Source: Phoronis ovalis
Taxonomy: Eukaryota > Phoronida > Phoronidae
Assembly: GCA_028565635.1 (NCBI GenBank)
Contig: JAOXYB010020815.1
Span: 1-17,423 of the forward strand
Direction of reading: 5' to 3'
Length of the DNA stretch: 17,423 bases
Shown piece after piece: positions 1 through 11,653 of the stretch. How positions within the stretch are numbered: the stretch's first letter is position 1; each line of letters opens with the position of its first letter. The notes under the pieces were generated by a model. That model saw only the letters and a list, made by a program, of their open reading frames with translations. It was not told the origin of the DNA and ran no database searches. Position numbers and translations under genes: made by a program.

Positions 1-65
1 CATATACATATGCATATACATATGCATATACATATACATATACATATGCATATACATATACCTAA

Positions 66-97
<32 letters not shown>

Positions 98-205
98 GTA
101 TACATATGCATATGCATATGCATATACATATCCATATGCTTATGCACATGTATATGCATATGCATATATATATATATACATATACATATACATGTATATA
201 TATAG
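1..205. repeat. (CATATA)n microsatellite, imperfect
   Basis: The first ~205 bases are an imperfect tandem array of the hexamer CATATA with frequent CATATG/CATGCA variants and a short pure TA run near 165-175. It reads as open codons (Met/His/Ile/Tyr alternation) only because the repeat has few stop codons; it is not a gene. It ends about 30 bases before a splice acceptor, so it lies within the intron upstream of the giant exon. Its left end is outside the window. Confidence 0.95.
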
Positions 206-211
206 ATCGTC

Positions 212-234
212 CTGATTCCTTGTTTTTGTTGCAG
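212..234 (+). promoter_or_regulatory. 3' splice site (branch point, pyrimidine tract, CAG) of the giant exon
   Basis: CTGAT at 212-216 matches the animal branch-point consensus and sits about 19 bases before the AG. It is followed by the T-rich tract CCTTGTTTTTGTTG and CAG ending at 234. The open frame of the giant exon continues upstream through this site to a TAG at 203-205, so the frame does not begin at an ATG here. The first in-exon base (G235) completes a split codon, which makes the incoming intron phase 2. Branch point, tract and AG are seen directly; use in vivo is inferred. Confidence 0.85.
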
Positions 235-3200
235 GCTTGTTCCTTCATCTCACTATTATGTGTCACATGATAGAGGCATTCCTGATGATAGGACTTCAGA
301 CAAATATATTGGCATGCATGGACCTAAGGCAAAAATACCGAGATCAAGGGAGCAGCCATTTAACAGTCAAAATTCGCGGTTAATTTACGGAGATCATGGT
401 TATGCATACCCTAACAATGAAGATGGACGCTATCCCTACAGCAACATACATGTAGGAAGAAGCGAAGTTCATGATTTCAATCCTCATGCAACACATTATA
501 ACCAAAGAGTACCAAATATTAACATTCAAAACCATGAGAGAAATGAAGAGCAATATTCAAAGTCTACTAATCTTAATCCATATTATGTGCCAGTGAATGA
601 AGATGAGAATAGCCAGAGTGAGGATAATTATGCAGATTATAGCATGGATTCAGATGGTAATGAAAACCAAGTTCATCAGTCCAGATCGAGAACACGTCAA
701 TCTCGCGGTGTATATCGTCATTCGCCAGAACGTCGAAGATTACATGTAGCACATCCTGACTTAGCATCTTCATACGAAAACATTTATGATCATGCTGATC
801 TTTCAGTTAAAAGAGATGACATGCGCCGAGTTAGTTATGAGGAAATACCGTCAGGTGGAGGTTTTGATGCTGATCGTTATTTTACATATTTGCAAAAAGA
901 AGACGATGTGATTGGAGATCAAGGAAATGATAATGTGGCCACTGGTGTCAAAGATACTGGAAAAACAGGTTCAGGTCCAGAAGATGATGATCTTTTGGGT
1001 AATTATGTGCATGAGAGAGAGCTGTTTGAATTAAAGCAAAATTATGCTAAAGAAAAAGAATTATTTCAACAGCAATCACCAGATGTTTCATTTGAGGGTA
1101 ACTCGAGTCAATCGATGCCAAGCTCAACTATTTATCCCTTAAGTGGCCAAAGTCATTTACGACATTTGAGAGATGTTTCTCCACCATATAGCGATGGAGA
1201 CTCTGAATTACTTCAGTATTATAATTACCAGCAGGAACCTCATCAAGACGCTGAATCAAGACATGAGCCTACAAACACACAGTTGACTGCTCAAACTCAT
1301 ATTCCTCAATCTTCCAATTTTGCCAAAAACAAAGTTTCTGAACATATTCAACCTGAACATGGTGCTCAACAGAATGTACAACCAAAAGTGTCACATTTGC
1401 AAAATCAACCTGATGAACCGAGGTCAATAGAAAACAGGCAGAAACATAATCATTCCAGTCCTAATGATTTGTCTGTGTTGCATTCTACTGGTTATCAAAG
1501 ACCCCACTATGACATTGACAGCGTACCCCATGTAGAAGGGAGGCACACAAAAAAAATTCCAGAAGTTAGAAATTACAATCTTGATGCTAATAGAATGGGC
1601 TACCCTGTTGCTGTACCAGCAGAGGCGAACAACTCTCTTTCTCCTCGCAGGATTCAGTTGCAACACGAAGTGCCTTCTAATCAACCAAAGTATGCAGATG
1701 CTTGGCAGCCTGACATCTATACACATACTAGTGATTCTCAACAATATATTAACTCAGCGAAGCCACAGTATGCTCAAGCACTGACAAAAATTAATCGAAA
1801 ATACAGTGTTGATTATGAAGAATTATGGGCTACCCAGGCCAAATCGAAAGGCTATAATAAAAGTGACACTTTCCCTGATGCTATACATGTACCCAGAAAA
1901 AATGCGGGATCTGCTGACAGAAGTAATATCCGACCTGTTGACCCTGTGCAAGACAGATACTATGCAAGAATGGCTGTAGCTGGGAATGACGATTTCAGTC
2001 AAAAACCTGGGTATCACCAACCTTATGTGCCAGCGTCACAAAGTCAAACAGCATATCAATCGTACCCAGCAGAAGGACAACCAAGAACACATGAACTATA
2101 TAAAAGAGGCAGGCATGATAAGGAACCTTTGCCAAAACATCAGTTCCATGATCAAAGTGCACACCACCCAAGACTGCAGGAAGAGAACAGATATTTTTAT
2201 GCACCTAGTAACAAGCAAGAATGGACGCATAGCCTTCCTGCTAGTTATCGCCAGCAGGTTACACTAGCAAAAGAAGATAGAATTATAGTACCCAAATCTG
2301 TACGTGCTACAGAACAGTCTCCTACAAGTACAGATGCTTCTGGATCATGTAGATATGACAAGGTGCAAGATCATGAAAAACCAAACGAGTGGACGCATAG
2401 TTTACCTTCTACATACAAACAGTCTGAAGCAAAGCAAAGTTCCAATGTTTCTGATGGCAAGCAAGAATATCAGAATTCCTTAACATATTCTTCAGAGGAA
2501 AAACCTGGCAAAATATCATCTTCACATAGGGTTAGAGATGAACCTGCAATGATGTCTGATGCTCGAAATTCTCAAGGTGCAACTGGAATCGTCAAGTCAG
2601 ATCCAAGTATTGTAGCATATCATGGCCATAAAGGTTTAGTGGTGCAAGTCCAGTCACCGCCCAAAACTGAAAGTACTGTTGAAACTCGTCCAGGACGAAA
2701 GAAGCCACTGTTGAGCAGGAAGCAATTATGGCAACAAAGCATCTTGGATCGTTTACCCGAGTCTTGTGTAGATGACGTATCACCTGTTTTTAGTGCAGAA
2801 TCCAAAGTGACCCCATCTAGGAATGAAGATATGCGTGCATTAAATGAAAGGGAGGAAGTGCAAGCTCCATCTACGGAAGAGACAACTATTGATACAACTG
2901 CAGGAAAACCAGATGACTCTTGGATAAAGGAAAGGTCAAATTCTCCAGAAAAAAGTAATAATGTTACTTTTATTGTAGACCACAGTGCTGACAGACCAAG
3001 CTCCAACAAAAGAACAACAAATGCTAAAGTAGATGTTTCTTGGATCAAGGAAAAGTCTAAATCTCCTGTAGATAGTAAAGATGCTGGTCGTGCTGATGGC
3101 ATGACAGTTGACACACCAAGTTCTGAAGAAAGATCACCACATCACTTAATTGCCAGGTTGGCATCTCCTGAAAAATCAGACATGTCAAGTGGTAAATCTA

Positions 3201-6200
3201 CACCTGAGCTAGAAAAGCCTTTTGATAGGGAAAAGCAGTCTTTTGATAGGAAAAAACAGATTTGGGAACATGATTGTGAAAAAGAGGTATTTCCAGAAAA
3301 TTCTTTGAGAGCTAAATCTATGAAGCCACCTAGTAGTAAGAAAAAAGATGAGCTACCACAAATTTTGGGTTCAAGGAAATGTTTTTGGGAACAGACGTCA
3401 AAAGACAAGGAATCTTTTGATGATAGCGAAGCCACAAGACAAACTAAAAAACTGTTCCCTTGTGCTGATTTCAGACATAAAAGTGAAGAACCTCCAAAAT
3501 CTATTGCAGATAGAAAACAACTTTGGGAATATGCTGGCCATTCAAAATCACTGGATAATACGTTCTCAGAGTGTGTGGCTGTTGAAAGAAGTGAAAGATT
3601 CAACAAGGATTTTGTCCCTATTCCAAGTAAAAGAAAAATGTGGGAAAACCCAGAAGAAATCCTTCAATCAGAATCGAGCTTTGTGTCGCATAAATCTCCA
3701 ATTTCAAATAAAGAACGCTTAACTGTTCTGAAAAGTTCTGCTGACAAAGAGGAAGAGAGGTACAAGAAAGAAGTATCAGGGCTGACTAGTAAGCTAAATG
3801 CAAAAAATTATGGATATGTTATGAAACCAGATGAATTAAATTTCATTGAAAAATATAAATGGTCTTTACCAGAGACAAAGCCACTATTCGATCCAAAACT
3901 TGCTCCAAAGAGAACTTCAGATAAGGTTTCATCTTCAAATTCTACTGCAAGCTTGTCTGATTTTGATGATGAAGACTCGACAAAACCTAAAGATTTTGTT
4001 CGGTTTGCTGATAAATTTGATACTTGGAAGGAATCAAGAAGTGACTCATTTACATCTGATTCGACCTCAAATTATAACATTGTTCCAAATAACTTGTCTG
4101 ACAAAAATAAACCATTGTGGTCTTCAACTATATACGATGATAAAGAATTAAAAACACTGGATGCAAAAATTAAACCTCCAAAGTTAAAAGATGATAAGGA
4201 TAAAATTCCAAAAGGAAAAGTTGGATCATTGTCTGCCAAATTTGTTCAGCCAGCAAAGGAAGAAACTTTAAAAGTATTACCTGCTGTATCTAGCAAATTA
4301 GAAATCCATCCCCGTGCCAGTGACAATGTAGCTCCAAAAAATACCGTCTATTCTGATTGGGGTAAACAGCAGTTGTATTCACTAAAACCTCCAGCGTCAG
4401 AAAAACTTCGAAGATCGCCTGTAAATTTAGGGGAATCAGGAATGGCGGCTTTACTTGGTATTAACATACCAAAAGTGGATCCAGGTATAGAAGAGGAACT
4501 TATTCAGCCTGTCAGTCAAGAACGCCAAAAGCAGCCATTAGTTTTGAATGGTGAAGAGTTCCGCCCAATACCAAAAGCAAGAAAAACGCGAGGTGCTAGT
4601 GAAAGTGAGGAGAAAGTAGCTGTAGAAAATAGTTGGAAAAGAAAAGGCAGTGCCAGTAGTCTTACCAGTACATCTGATAGTGAAGTTAATGAAGCACAAG
4701 GAAATAAATTTCCTTGTACCCCTGTGGAAGAAGATATGATAGAAATCATCAAAAAACCAAAAGCAGAAACTATACGCTATAGCCCATTAAGAAATCTTAC
4801 TCTCCAAGCCAAAGATTGTGAGGATGACAGCAAATTAAGAGTTGATCTTGCTCAAATAAAACATAGTTTGCTCACAAAATCTGACTCAGCAGAATCCAGT
4901 CCATCAAAAAATACAAAGTGTGAACCATCTGTCGACTTGGACAAAATCAAGAAAGACTTGTTTGACAGTCAAGAAACTGACAGTACACACATGTTGGATG
5001 ATATGCCTATCTCAGAACATGATAAAAAGGTTGCCAAAATAAAAGAAGCTATTTTTAATAAAACAGAAAATAATATTGATCAGTTTATGCCTGCCAGGTA
5101 TGCTACTTTAGAACGGTGTTCCGATGCATCTTCTACTGATAATCGTGATATTTTTTATGTATTGAAACAAACTCCAACAAAACGAAGATCTAACGTTAAA
5201 GATGAACTTACAGAGTTGGAAGATTTGTATGACAGCCTTGATTTAGAAAATGAAATGATTCTTGAAGGTGCAGCAAGAAGAGATTACCCAGCAAGAAGAT
5301 ACCCATGTCAGCCAATGGATGATACTGGCTTATCTGTTTCAAATCTTATAGCATTAGAGAATGGAAAAGATGATGATTACACAAGGAAGTGGTTATCAGT
5401 TAATGTGCGTATTCCAGGAAATAATGACGAAGTTGTGTCAAATAGTCCTTCAAGTCCTTATAGTGATTATACAGATAAGCGAATCAACAGCTCATTTCGT
5501 GAAGGCTCCTTTGATTCATTAAGTAGTGAGATACGTCGAGCTCGTGGAAAATCACCATTAGCACGCCGGGCTGCCTTTCCCAATAAAGTATATGATGATA
5601 TGGCTTTGCGAACCCGTCAGCGATCTGGTCCTCGTAACCCGAAAAACCTACTGTCACCAGAAACATTTTTATCCAAATATCCAGCTTTAAGCCCTTCAGT
5701 TTCAAGTGATAGCTTAAATAAGCGAACACATTCAAAATTAAAGGAAGCAGATGCCACTTGGGATGACTTACATTTGCGTCAAGTGAGACGCTCTTTATCA
5801 TCGCCAAATGTTAACCAGAGTACATCTGCATCACCAATGGTGACATCACCCACTACAGCAGAATATTTAAAGGATCGCCAGCTAACGAAATATCAACGGC
5901 TTATGCGTTTACGTCCAGAGAAAAATCCTGATAAGATGTTGGATGATTTAGCTTACAGACAACTTCGCAAAGATATATTACCATTCAAACCTGAAATTCC
6001 AGCTAGTGTTTATAAACGTCTCAGTGCTGGTCATCGTCCAACAAAATCTGATTTGTATGATCGACTTCGCCGTGCCAAATCTGAACCAAGAAAAAATGTG
6101 ACAAATTCTCCAGATGATGACCATCCAGCTGTTGAAAGAGGCGAGAAAATTGTGAAGGTAGGAAATCAAGCACATCAATTACCTCCATTACAAAAACCTC

Positions 6201-6931
6201 AGTCTTCAATTCCTAAGAAACTGCCACATCCATCAGCTCCAAGAAGAAATGTTGCTAAAGGTGTTGGAATTATGATAGAATTGTATAACAGTACAAACAA
6301 GTCAAAAAGTCTACCAGATTTAAATGATGAATCACTATTTAGTGTTCATCTGAATGTTTATGGTGATGTTGTTGCTAGGCAGCATGAACTTAACCAGTCT
6401 GCGAGACCAAGTTCACCACAAAAATACAAAACTCCACGAGCAGTTAAACAAAGTCATGAGATGCGTCGAGAAATGCGACAAGTTAAGGCTTCCGACTATC
6501 CTAATTTTGAGGAGTTTGAAACTGTTAAGCAAATTCCAGCTGCCAGAGTAGCTCCAATGCAACAGAACCGATACGATGATCAATTGTTTCCCGACAGTGC
6601 AGATGAACTAGAGCAGAGTAATTTTCAAAAGACCGATTATCAACAGCCACAATTCTCACAGCATGATTATGCAAATGTTTGGAAGAACTATCCGAATGAA
6701 TGCCATGGTGTATCTAATTTTCGACAAGCTTCATATGGTGTGGGTCAATTCCAAGCAAGAATGGCACATACGTATGATTCTGCACCAGATCTCAACAGTA
6801 ATGAAAAGATAATATCAATGGATGGTACAGCAGCTAAAGGTAATTATACGAATGTTTTTACAACTATTGTTAATTATGAACAGTTAGGTTATTGCCACAC
6901 TGATAGTGTTTGGGTGTCTGGTGAAATATAA
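235..6931 (+). CDS. Giant internal or terminal exon of a large, mostly disordered protein (unrecognised family)
   Basis: One open frame runs more than 2,200 codons from the acceptor at 234 to TAA at 6929-6931. The frame is open before GTG260, which is an ordinary Val codon; the first in-frame ATG is at 314, so the true start lies in an exon to the left. Numbering from GTG260 as residue 1, the N-terminal third is rich in His, Tyr, Gln, Asn and Ser. Residues ~654 and ~710 start two E-W-T-H-S-L-P motifs. Residues ~820-1130 carry five R-K-x-x-W-(E/Q) motifs and a duplicated S-W-I-K-E block (Trp 888 and 928). Residues 1528-1600 hold three V-x-x-x-x-I-K helices, 1648 starts an acidic Leu-rich stretch (D-E-L-T-E-L-E-D-L-Y), 1778-1940 is an Arg-rich motif array, and ~2016 has K-S-L-P-D-L. 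Many S-P and S-x-E/D sites suggest a phosphorylated scaffold or cytoskeletal adaptor, but that is inference. No signal peptide, membrane segment or folded domain was seen. The last 30 codons after 6839 look intronic (AT-rich, aromatic residues); the coding exon may end at 6839 (AAAG|GTAATT, phase 1). I do not recognise the gene. Confidence 0.9.
6840..6845 (+). promoter_or_regulatory. Candidate 5' splice donor inside the end of the giant ORF
   Basis: AAAG|GTAATT gives a usable donor after the first base of a Gly codon (phase 1). Beyond it the frame survives only 30 codons, base composition turns T-rich, and the peptide changes from disordered Ser/Lys/Gln-rich to aromatic and hydrophobic. This is what read-through into an intron usually looks like. 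The donor lacks the preferred G at +5, so the alternative, a terminal exon ending at TAA 6931, remains open. Confidence 0.45.
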
Positions 6932-7070
6932 AAATGTTGTTGAAAATAAGTTACTGTTGTTATCACACAAGTATGTGACAAATAAGAAATTAACCTCATT
7001 TACTTTTATAAAATTATTTTGCATTTGCCGTAAAGCCAGATGTTATTTTGTAATTATTATTTCACTGATG

Positions 7071-7234
7071 CTTTTAGCAGTGGCGGATCCAGGATTTTCT
7101 GAAGGGTTGGCGTGGAAAAAATGCATTTGAGGGCGAGACTAGGGGGGTCCAGGGACATGCCCCCGGAAATTTTTTGAATATTTGGTGGAAGGGGGGGCGC
7201 GCATGCCTGCCCGTAAATCTGCCACTGCTTTTAG
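7071..7234. mobile_element. Non-autonomous DNA transposon (MITE), hAT-like, with target duplication
   Basis: The 150-bp element at 7078-7227 has inverted ends: CAGTGGCGGAT on the left and ATCTGCCACTG on the right, 10 of 11 matching. It is flanked by identical 7-bp direct repeats CTTTTAG (7071-7077 and 7228-7234), the expected target-site duplication. The interior is G/C-run rich (GGGGGG, CCCCC) and has no coding capacity, unlike the AT-rich surroundings. CAGTGG-type ends are common in hAT elements, which usually make 8-bp duplications; the 7-bp length leaves the superfamily open. It lies 140 bp after the giant ORF, so it is either intronic or in the 3' UTR. Confidence 0.85.
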
Positions 7235-10200
7235 GTAATTAGGTATTATATCCTGTGAGAGCAGCTTAATTCTGTGGAGTCCTAAGTATCTTTTATTATC
7301 CTGTTTGAACAAAGTATTCAATATTGCTACTGTTGCGTTTTAACAATTTATTCTCAAGTTGCTTTAATTATCATCATCTGCTTTCAGATATTCCAAGATT
7401 GCTTCTTTATTCCTCTTTTATAATTACCCATTTTGAGAATAAAAACAGGGTTCAAGTGTGATATTTTTTCAAAGAAAACTAAATGTTATCGGGTATCTTC
7501 ATCTACAGTCTCATGCATAGTCATTGTAGGCTTCCGACTGCTTCACAGATCCAAACTAGGTATTTCTTAAAGGGAGTGTCTGTTTACCTGTGGTATCGAT
7601 ATACTAGTTTTCCTAAGACATCACCCCTTTGCCAGGCATTCACCTACATGAATATATTTCCTTTGTTCTTATGATCCAGTTTTCATTCACATTTTTCAAA
7701 TAATTTGCAATTTCTACAATATATTCTTTCAACTTTTCTTTTAGGTTATGGTGTATAATGCTGTAAATCTGCATGCTATCATCTTTTCATGAGAATTTTA
7801 GCTGATCGTACTGCATAATCTGTGGCTGTTGTTGCATAAAACAGTGTCATATTTTTCGTTACTTTTGCTGCACGGTTCTCCTTGAAATATTGTCTTGAAT
7901 CGTGGAGGCCTTTTTAAAATGCTTCAGCCATGTTCTCCAAAAACATGTACCTTGTGTCAAAACACTGTTTTTAAAAAGTAAAGAATATATGCACAGTATA
8001 TGCTTTGAGTTGTGATATATGCAAGTGATATATTGGAATGTGCTTTTAATTTGTGGAGAACACGCACCTTCGTCATGTGTACTGATTGTGCAGTGTGGTG
8101 GACTGTGATTTCTGCAACTGTTGGAATTGGTCTTTTTATTCGGGAACTTTGTCATCGTCTCTGATGACTTGAGGCATATAACACACAATTTTCTTAAATA
8201 GTATAAGGCATTTGCATGTGGTTATTGGATATGATTCAACATTTACTGCAAAAGTGCAGACGCGTGCTTTATCACAAAGCAGTGATGGAGTCACTGCAAT
8301 CTCATACAGTTGGATCATGTTTTTCAGTGTTCAGTGGTGCTTATTCAAATGTATAGAAAAAGTATTTTAGTTATATATGTGTAGGAGGCAGAATAATATT
8401 TAATAGTGTTCATTTATTAGTATATGATACTATATTGCTAAACTGTTAAATGTTGGTGCATAATTATTCTGTTTACATTTTTAACTAGCTCTTATAATGG
8501 AAGTTATTCCTGTTTTGCATGTAATCCATCATGGAATTTTCACTATAGAATTTCAATTTTCAGGCTGGCATGCTGCTTCACTTTTTGCCCTATATCCCAT
8601 CGTCTGATAACTAACCAGAAGCTTCCCTCTAGAAAACCTTAAATTAAGTTTTCTTTGCCTAAAATTTAAGATTTATTAAATTATTTTGGCAACCTTGATA
8701 TCAATTTTTCATCCAATGCAATTTAATGAAATCAACCAACACCAGCAGCTTGACAGCCATCTTGAAAATTTTCTAGAAGCTGTTTAAAATCAGTTTATTA
8801 TGTATTTTTTGTCCAGAGATATACTGAAAGTAAAAAAGATTTTTTTGCATAAACTGTTCAATCAATTCAGCTCTTGCAAATGGTATGTTTGAACTAAATA
8901 TTTAAAAAGATAATCTGTATGTTCTTATATTTGTAATTGATCATTTTACAAAATATAATATCTTTATGTTATATAATGATGTGTTTTGTTTGTATATACA
9001 GCTGCACCATAACACAGTCAGAACAATATCATTAACATGACAACATTGCATGCAGATTGCAACTGAAGAAATGTAAAGCAAGCTTTTAGTGTAGCTCCTT
9101 CCACTGACACTAAAATGTACGAAGGTATTTCTATGCTTGCCTAAAATGAATCTAACTAGAAGTCGGATTTTGATCAAGATTATCCAAAACTACCATGCAA
9201 ATGCTGTGTTGAGCTATGCAGCCATAGCCACAGCTATTTCTCAGGAAAAAAAGCTAGGTGTATTTAGCTGCAATGAATTCAAATGCACAGTAAATTTGAA
9301 TGTAGCTGGCACAAAGCATGGTAATTGTCTGCATAAAGCATGATGTGGTAAAGCATGTCTGTAGAAAAGTGAAGTGCATCATTTCAGTTACAGAGTTTGT
9401 AATGTCTGCAATTTTCTTAAGAAAATCTCCTCACTAAACTTTTTTCAAATCACAGCTATACTCGCATCTTCTTACCAAGTTATTCACAGTAAAGATTATA
9501 GACTCAATAGTTGCTTTTTATACCTAGATAAATACTTAAATAACTGCAGCATTCTTAAACTGTTATTTTTAAGGCAACATATGGAGAGTTCTTGGGGCAC
9601 CACAGTTGCTTGCTAAATATCCTCAAGCAGCCACGACTAAACTTTTATTAATTAAAATTTGTTTGGTTTGTGACATTTTCAAGGTACTTTTGCATAAAGT
9701 GGTAATTTTATAAAACTGACATTTTACAATTGTACCAACTAGCAATGTTGCAATGATTGATATTTGGAGTCGGTGTATCGAGGGTAGCAATTTTATATAG
9801 TTTGCCATATGCCATCTTACAAAAAAACTGGGAGCTTATTTACTGTTTCCACAGAGATCTGATGAAGATGTCACGACACGCATCAAAAGTTATCATGCTC
9901 TCAACTGACTAATTGCTCATTTTAATGTGTTTCAAATGTTTCCAAATTTGCATTTTTCATGTACATAAGAAAAAATTTGTTTACTGGAATACTTTGCATC
10001 ATATATTTCTAGAATTTTTACCTCTGCTACTGTCTGTAACCTTTACTGGGAACAGCATAAATTTGTGAGGGAATCGTGTTAAACAAAACTTGTATTTGAA
10101 ATCTAAATGTTTCATAGGAACGGTAAAAACCAACGAAAGATGAGATATTTATAATTTTAATGCTCCATATTGAATATGATAGTATGAAGAGAAATAAATG

Positions 10201-11653
10201 GAAAATGTTCCAAAATTGCAGCTCGATCCTGCATCCATTGATACAATTTCCTCATGGTAACAGTTTGTCAATTATTCAACAATCATCACTTGCACGTTGC
10301 ATGATATGAACTTCTTGAATAGAGATAGTAGTTGGGTAACTATTCCAATTTTTCTAAATATCTTATGAGGCAAAATAGTGTATGTCTCCGATTTCTACCA
10401 ATTTATCCTCAATCATGTTTTCAATATATTTTCTTGTAGTTACCGTACTTCTTTCTAGCTTATGAACATAAGTACTATACAATTTTGATGATAACTTGGT
10501 GGATAATCACTGTTCCCACTACTTTCATCAAGTGTTGTCATTGGGAAATTAGTTGTTTTTCTATGTAATATTTGTCTTAGTAAGTTATTAGAAATTTTAT
10601 GGAAACTTGATTTTCAAAATGGGTAGGGATTTTTTCGTCATGTCACTTTTTCATGACATTTAGCATGCACAACTAAAATGAGAAAACCTATTTATAATAA
10701 CAACATTTTCCTTTGTTCTGCATGTGCATTTTATGTTGTCGTGTTTGGTGCACTTGTATACAAACTCCATGTACAATGCTCTGTCAGCTGTATCTTCAGA
10801 CTGCTTTCATTACAAACTAATATTTTTCACCATAAGTTCTAACCGCTCTAGGAATTCGACCCTTCATAAAATTTCATACCGTATACAAATTTGAAAAAAG
10901 ATATGAATTGGGAAGGTTCTTATTAAATATAGGTATTTAAGAACTATTAAAATACCTTGCTCACAGTTTTTCTCAGTAAATTTAAACTCTCAATAAAAAA
11001 ATTAATTTGATGGCACAAGTTGTTGGTTGGCTGTTAAGTTATTTCATACATGCTTTATCAAGTAGTCATAGGATGCTGTTGCTCTATCTGTGTTTCTTGG
11101 CACCAAGTTAAACATTAACTTTATTTCTCTTATAGTCCATCATTACCTGTCTGTGTGGCTACATGTAAAACTTTAATTAGGCATTAACATGATTAATACA
11201 TCTTGTAGCTGATTTTCTAAGAGTATTTTATAACCACAGCTCAATTTTTGTGAGCAAATGTTCATAGTTGCTAAATGAACAAAGTGCTATTTTCATCAAA
11301 ATAGGCCTTCCATTTTGGTTATTTCACTTTATCTAGGAAGGAATGTTCAACAGTGTTCCCTTAACAGCGAAACTGACACATTCAAACAAATATAATTTGA
11401 TGTGTGGATTGTGATACAAGAAACTGTTGCGTATGTAACTTCACCATACAAACTGATATATAACAACCGGTGTGTCGCACACAAACGTACAGCTGTGCTA
11501 ACCTTACCCTGTAACAGCTATATAGACAATCAGATGTAATATATTATTGACTGAATTGCATGCATTTTAGGATTGAACACCATGCACTTAACTACATAGT
11601 TGCATATATATAATCACCTCCATACAACAAATTGATTAGCCCTTTTGGATTAG
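7235..11653. other. Long AT-rich non-coding region
   Basis: About 4.4 kb with no ORF above ~110 codons and no codon pattern that looks selected. Short open frames here (for example at 7859-8188 on the - strand and 9137-9343 on the + strand) have unbiased, Cys/Phe/Ile-rich translations typical of AT-rich noise. It contains scattered AATAAA hexamers (10193, 10992) and a few small hairpins (8151-8168, arms GTCATC/GATGAC). It is probably intron of the flanking + strand gene or, in its first part, 3' UTR. Confidence 0.7.
7438..7443 (+). terminator. Candidate poly(A) signal for a short transcript end
   Basis: AATAAA is followed 14-29 bases later by a GTGTG and T-run segment that resembles the GU/U-rich downstream element of animal cleavage sites. 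If the + strand gene ends at TAA 6931, this would give a 3' UTR of about 530 bases that contains the MITE. If the gene instead splices at 6840, the site could support an intronic polyadenylation isoform. An AATAAA alone is common in AT-rich DNA, so confidence is limited. Confidence 0.35.

Noticed and set aside
260-262. GTG as a translation start of the giant protein
   Set aside because: In an animal nuclear gene this is a plain Val codon; the frame is open upstream through a good splice acceptor.
10-270. Open frame of Met/His/Ile/Tyr repeats at the left edge
   Set aside because: It is the (CATATA)n microsatellite read as codons and continues only a short way into other sequence across the splice acceptor.
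2620-3606. Long open frames on the - strand opposite the giant exon (2620-3114, 3142-3606)
   Set aside because: They are shadows of the + strand frame, Ser/Leu/Phe-rich, caused by its Lys/Glu/Ser codon use.
6159-6168. Donor-like AAG|GTAGGA inside the giant exon
   Set aside because: The coding frame continues with the same composition and motifs for more than 200 residues after it, so it is probably not used.
7859-8188. 109-codon - strand frame
   Set aside because: No codon bias, Cys/Ser/Thr/Lys mixture, no conserved-looking motif; within chance for AT-rich DNA of this length.
8617-8782. Possible imperfect inverted repeat AGCTTCCCTCTAGAAAA / TTTTCTAGAAGCT
   Set aside because: Needs a 4-base gap in a short arm and has no target duplication; too weak to call an element.
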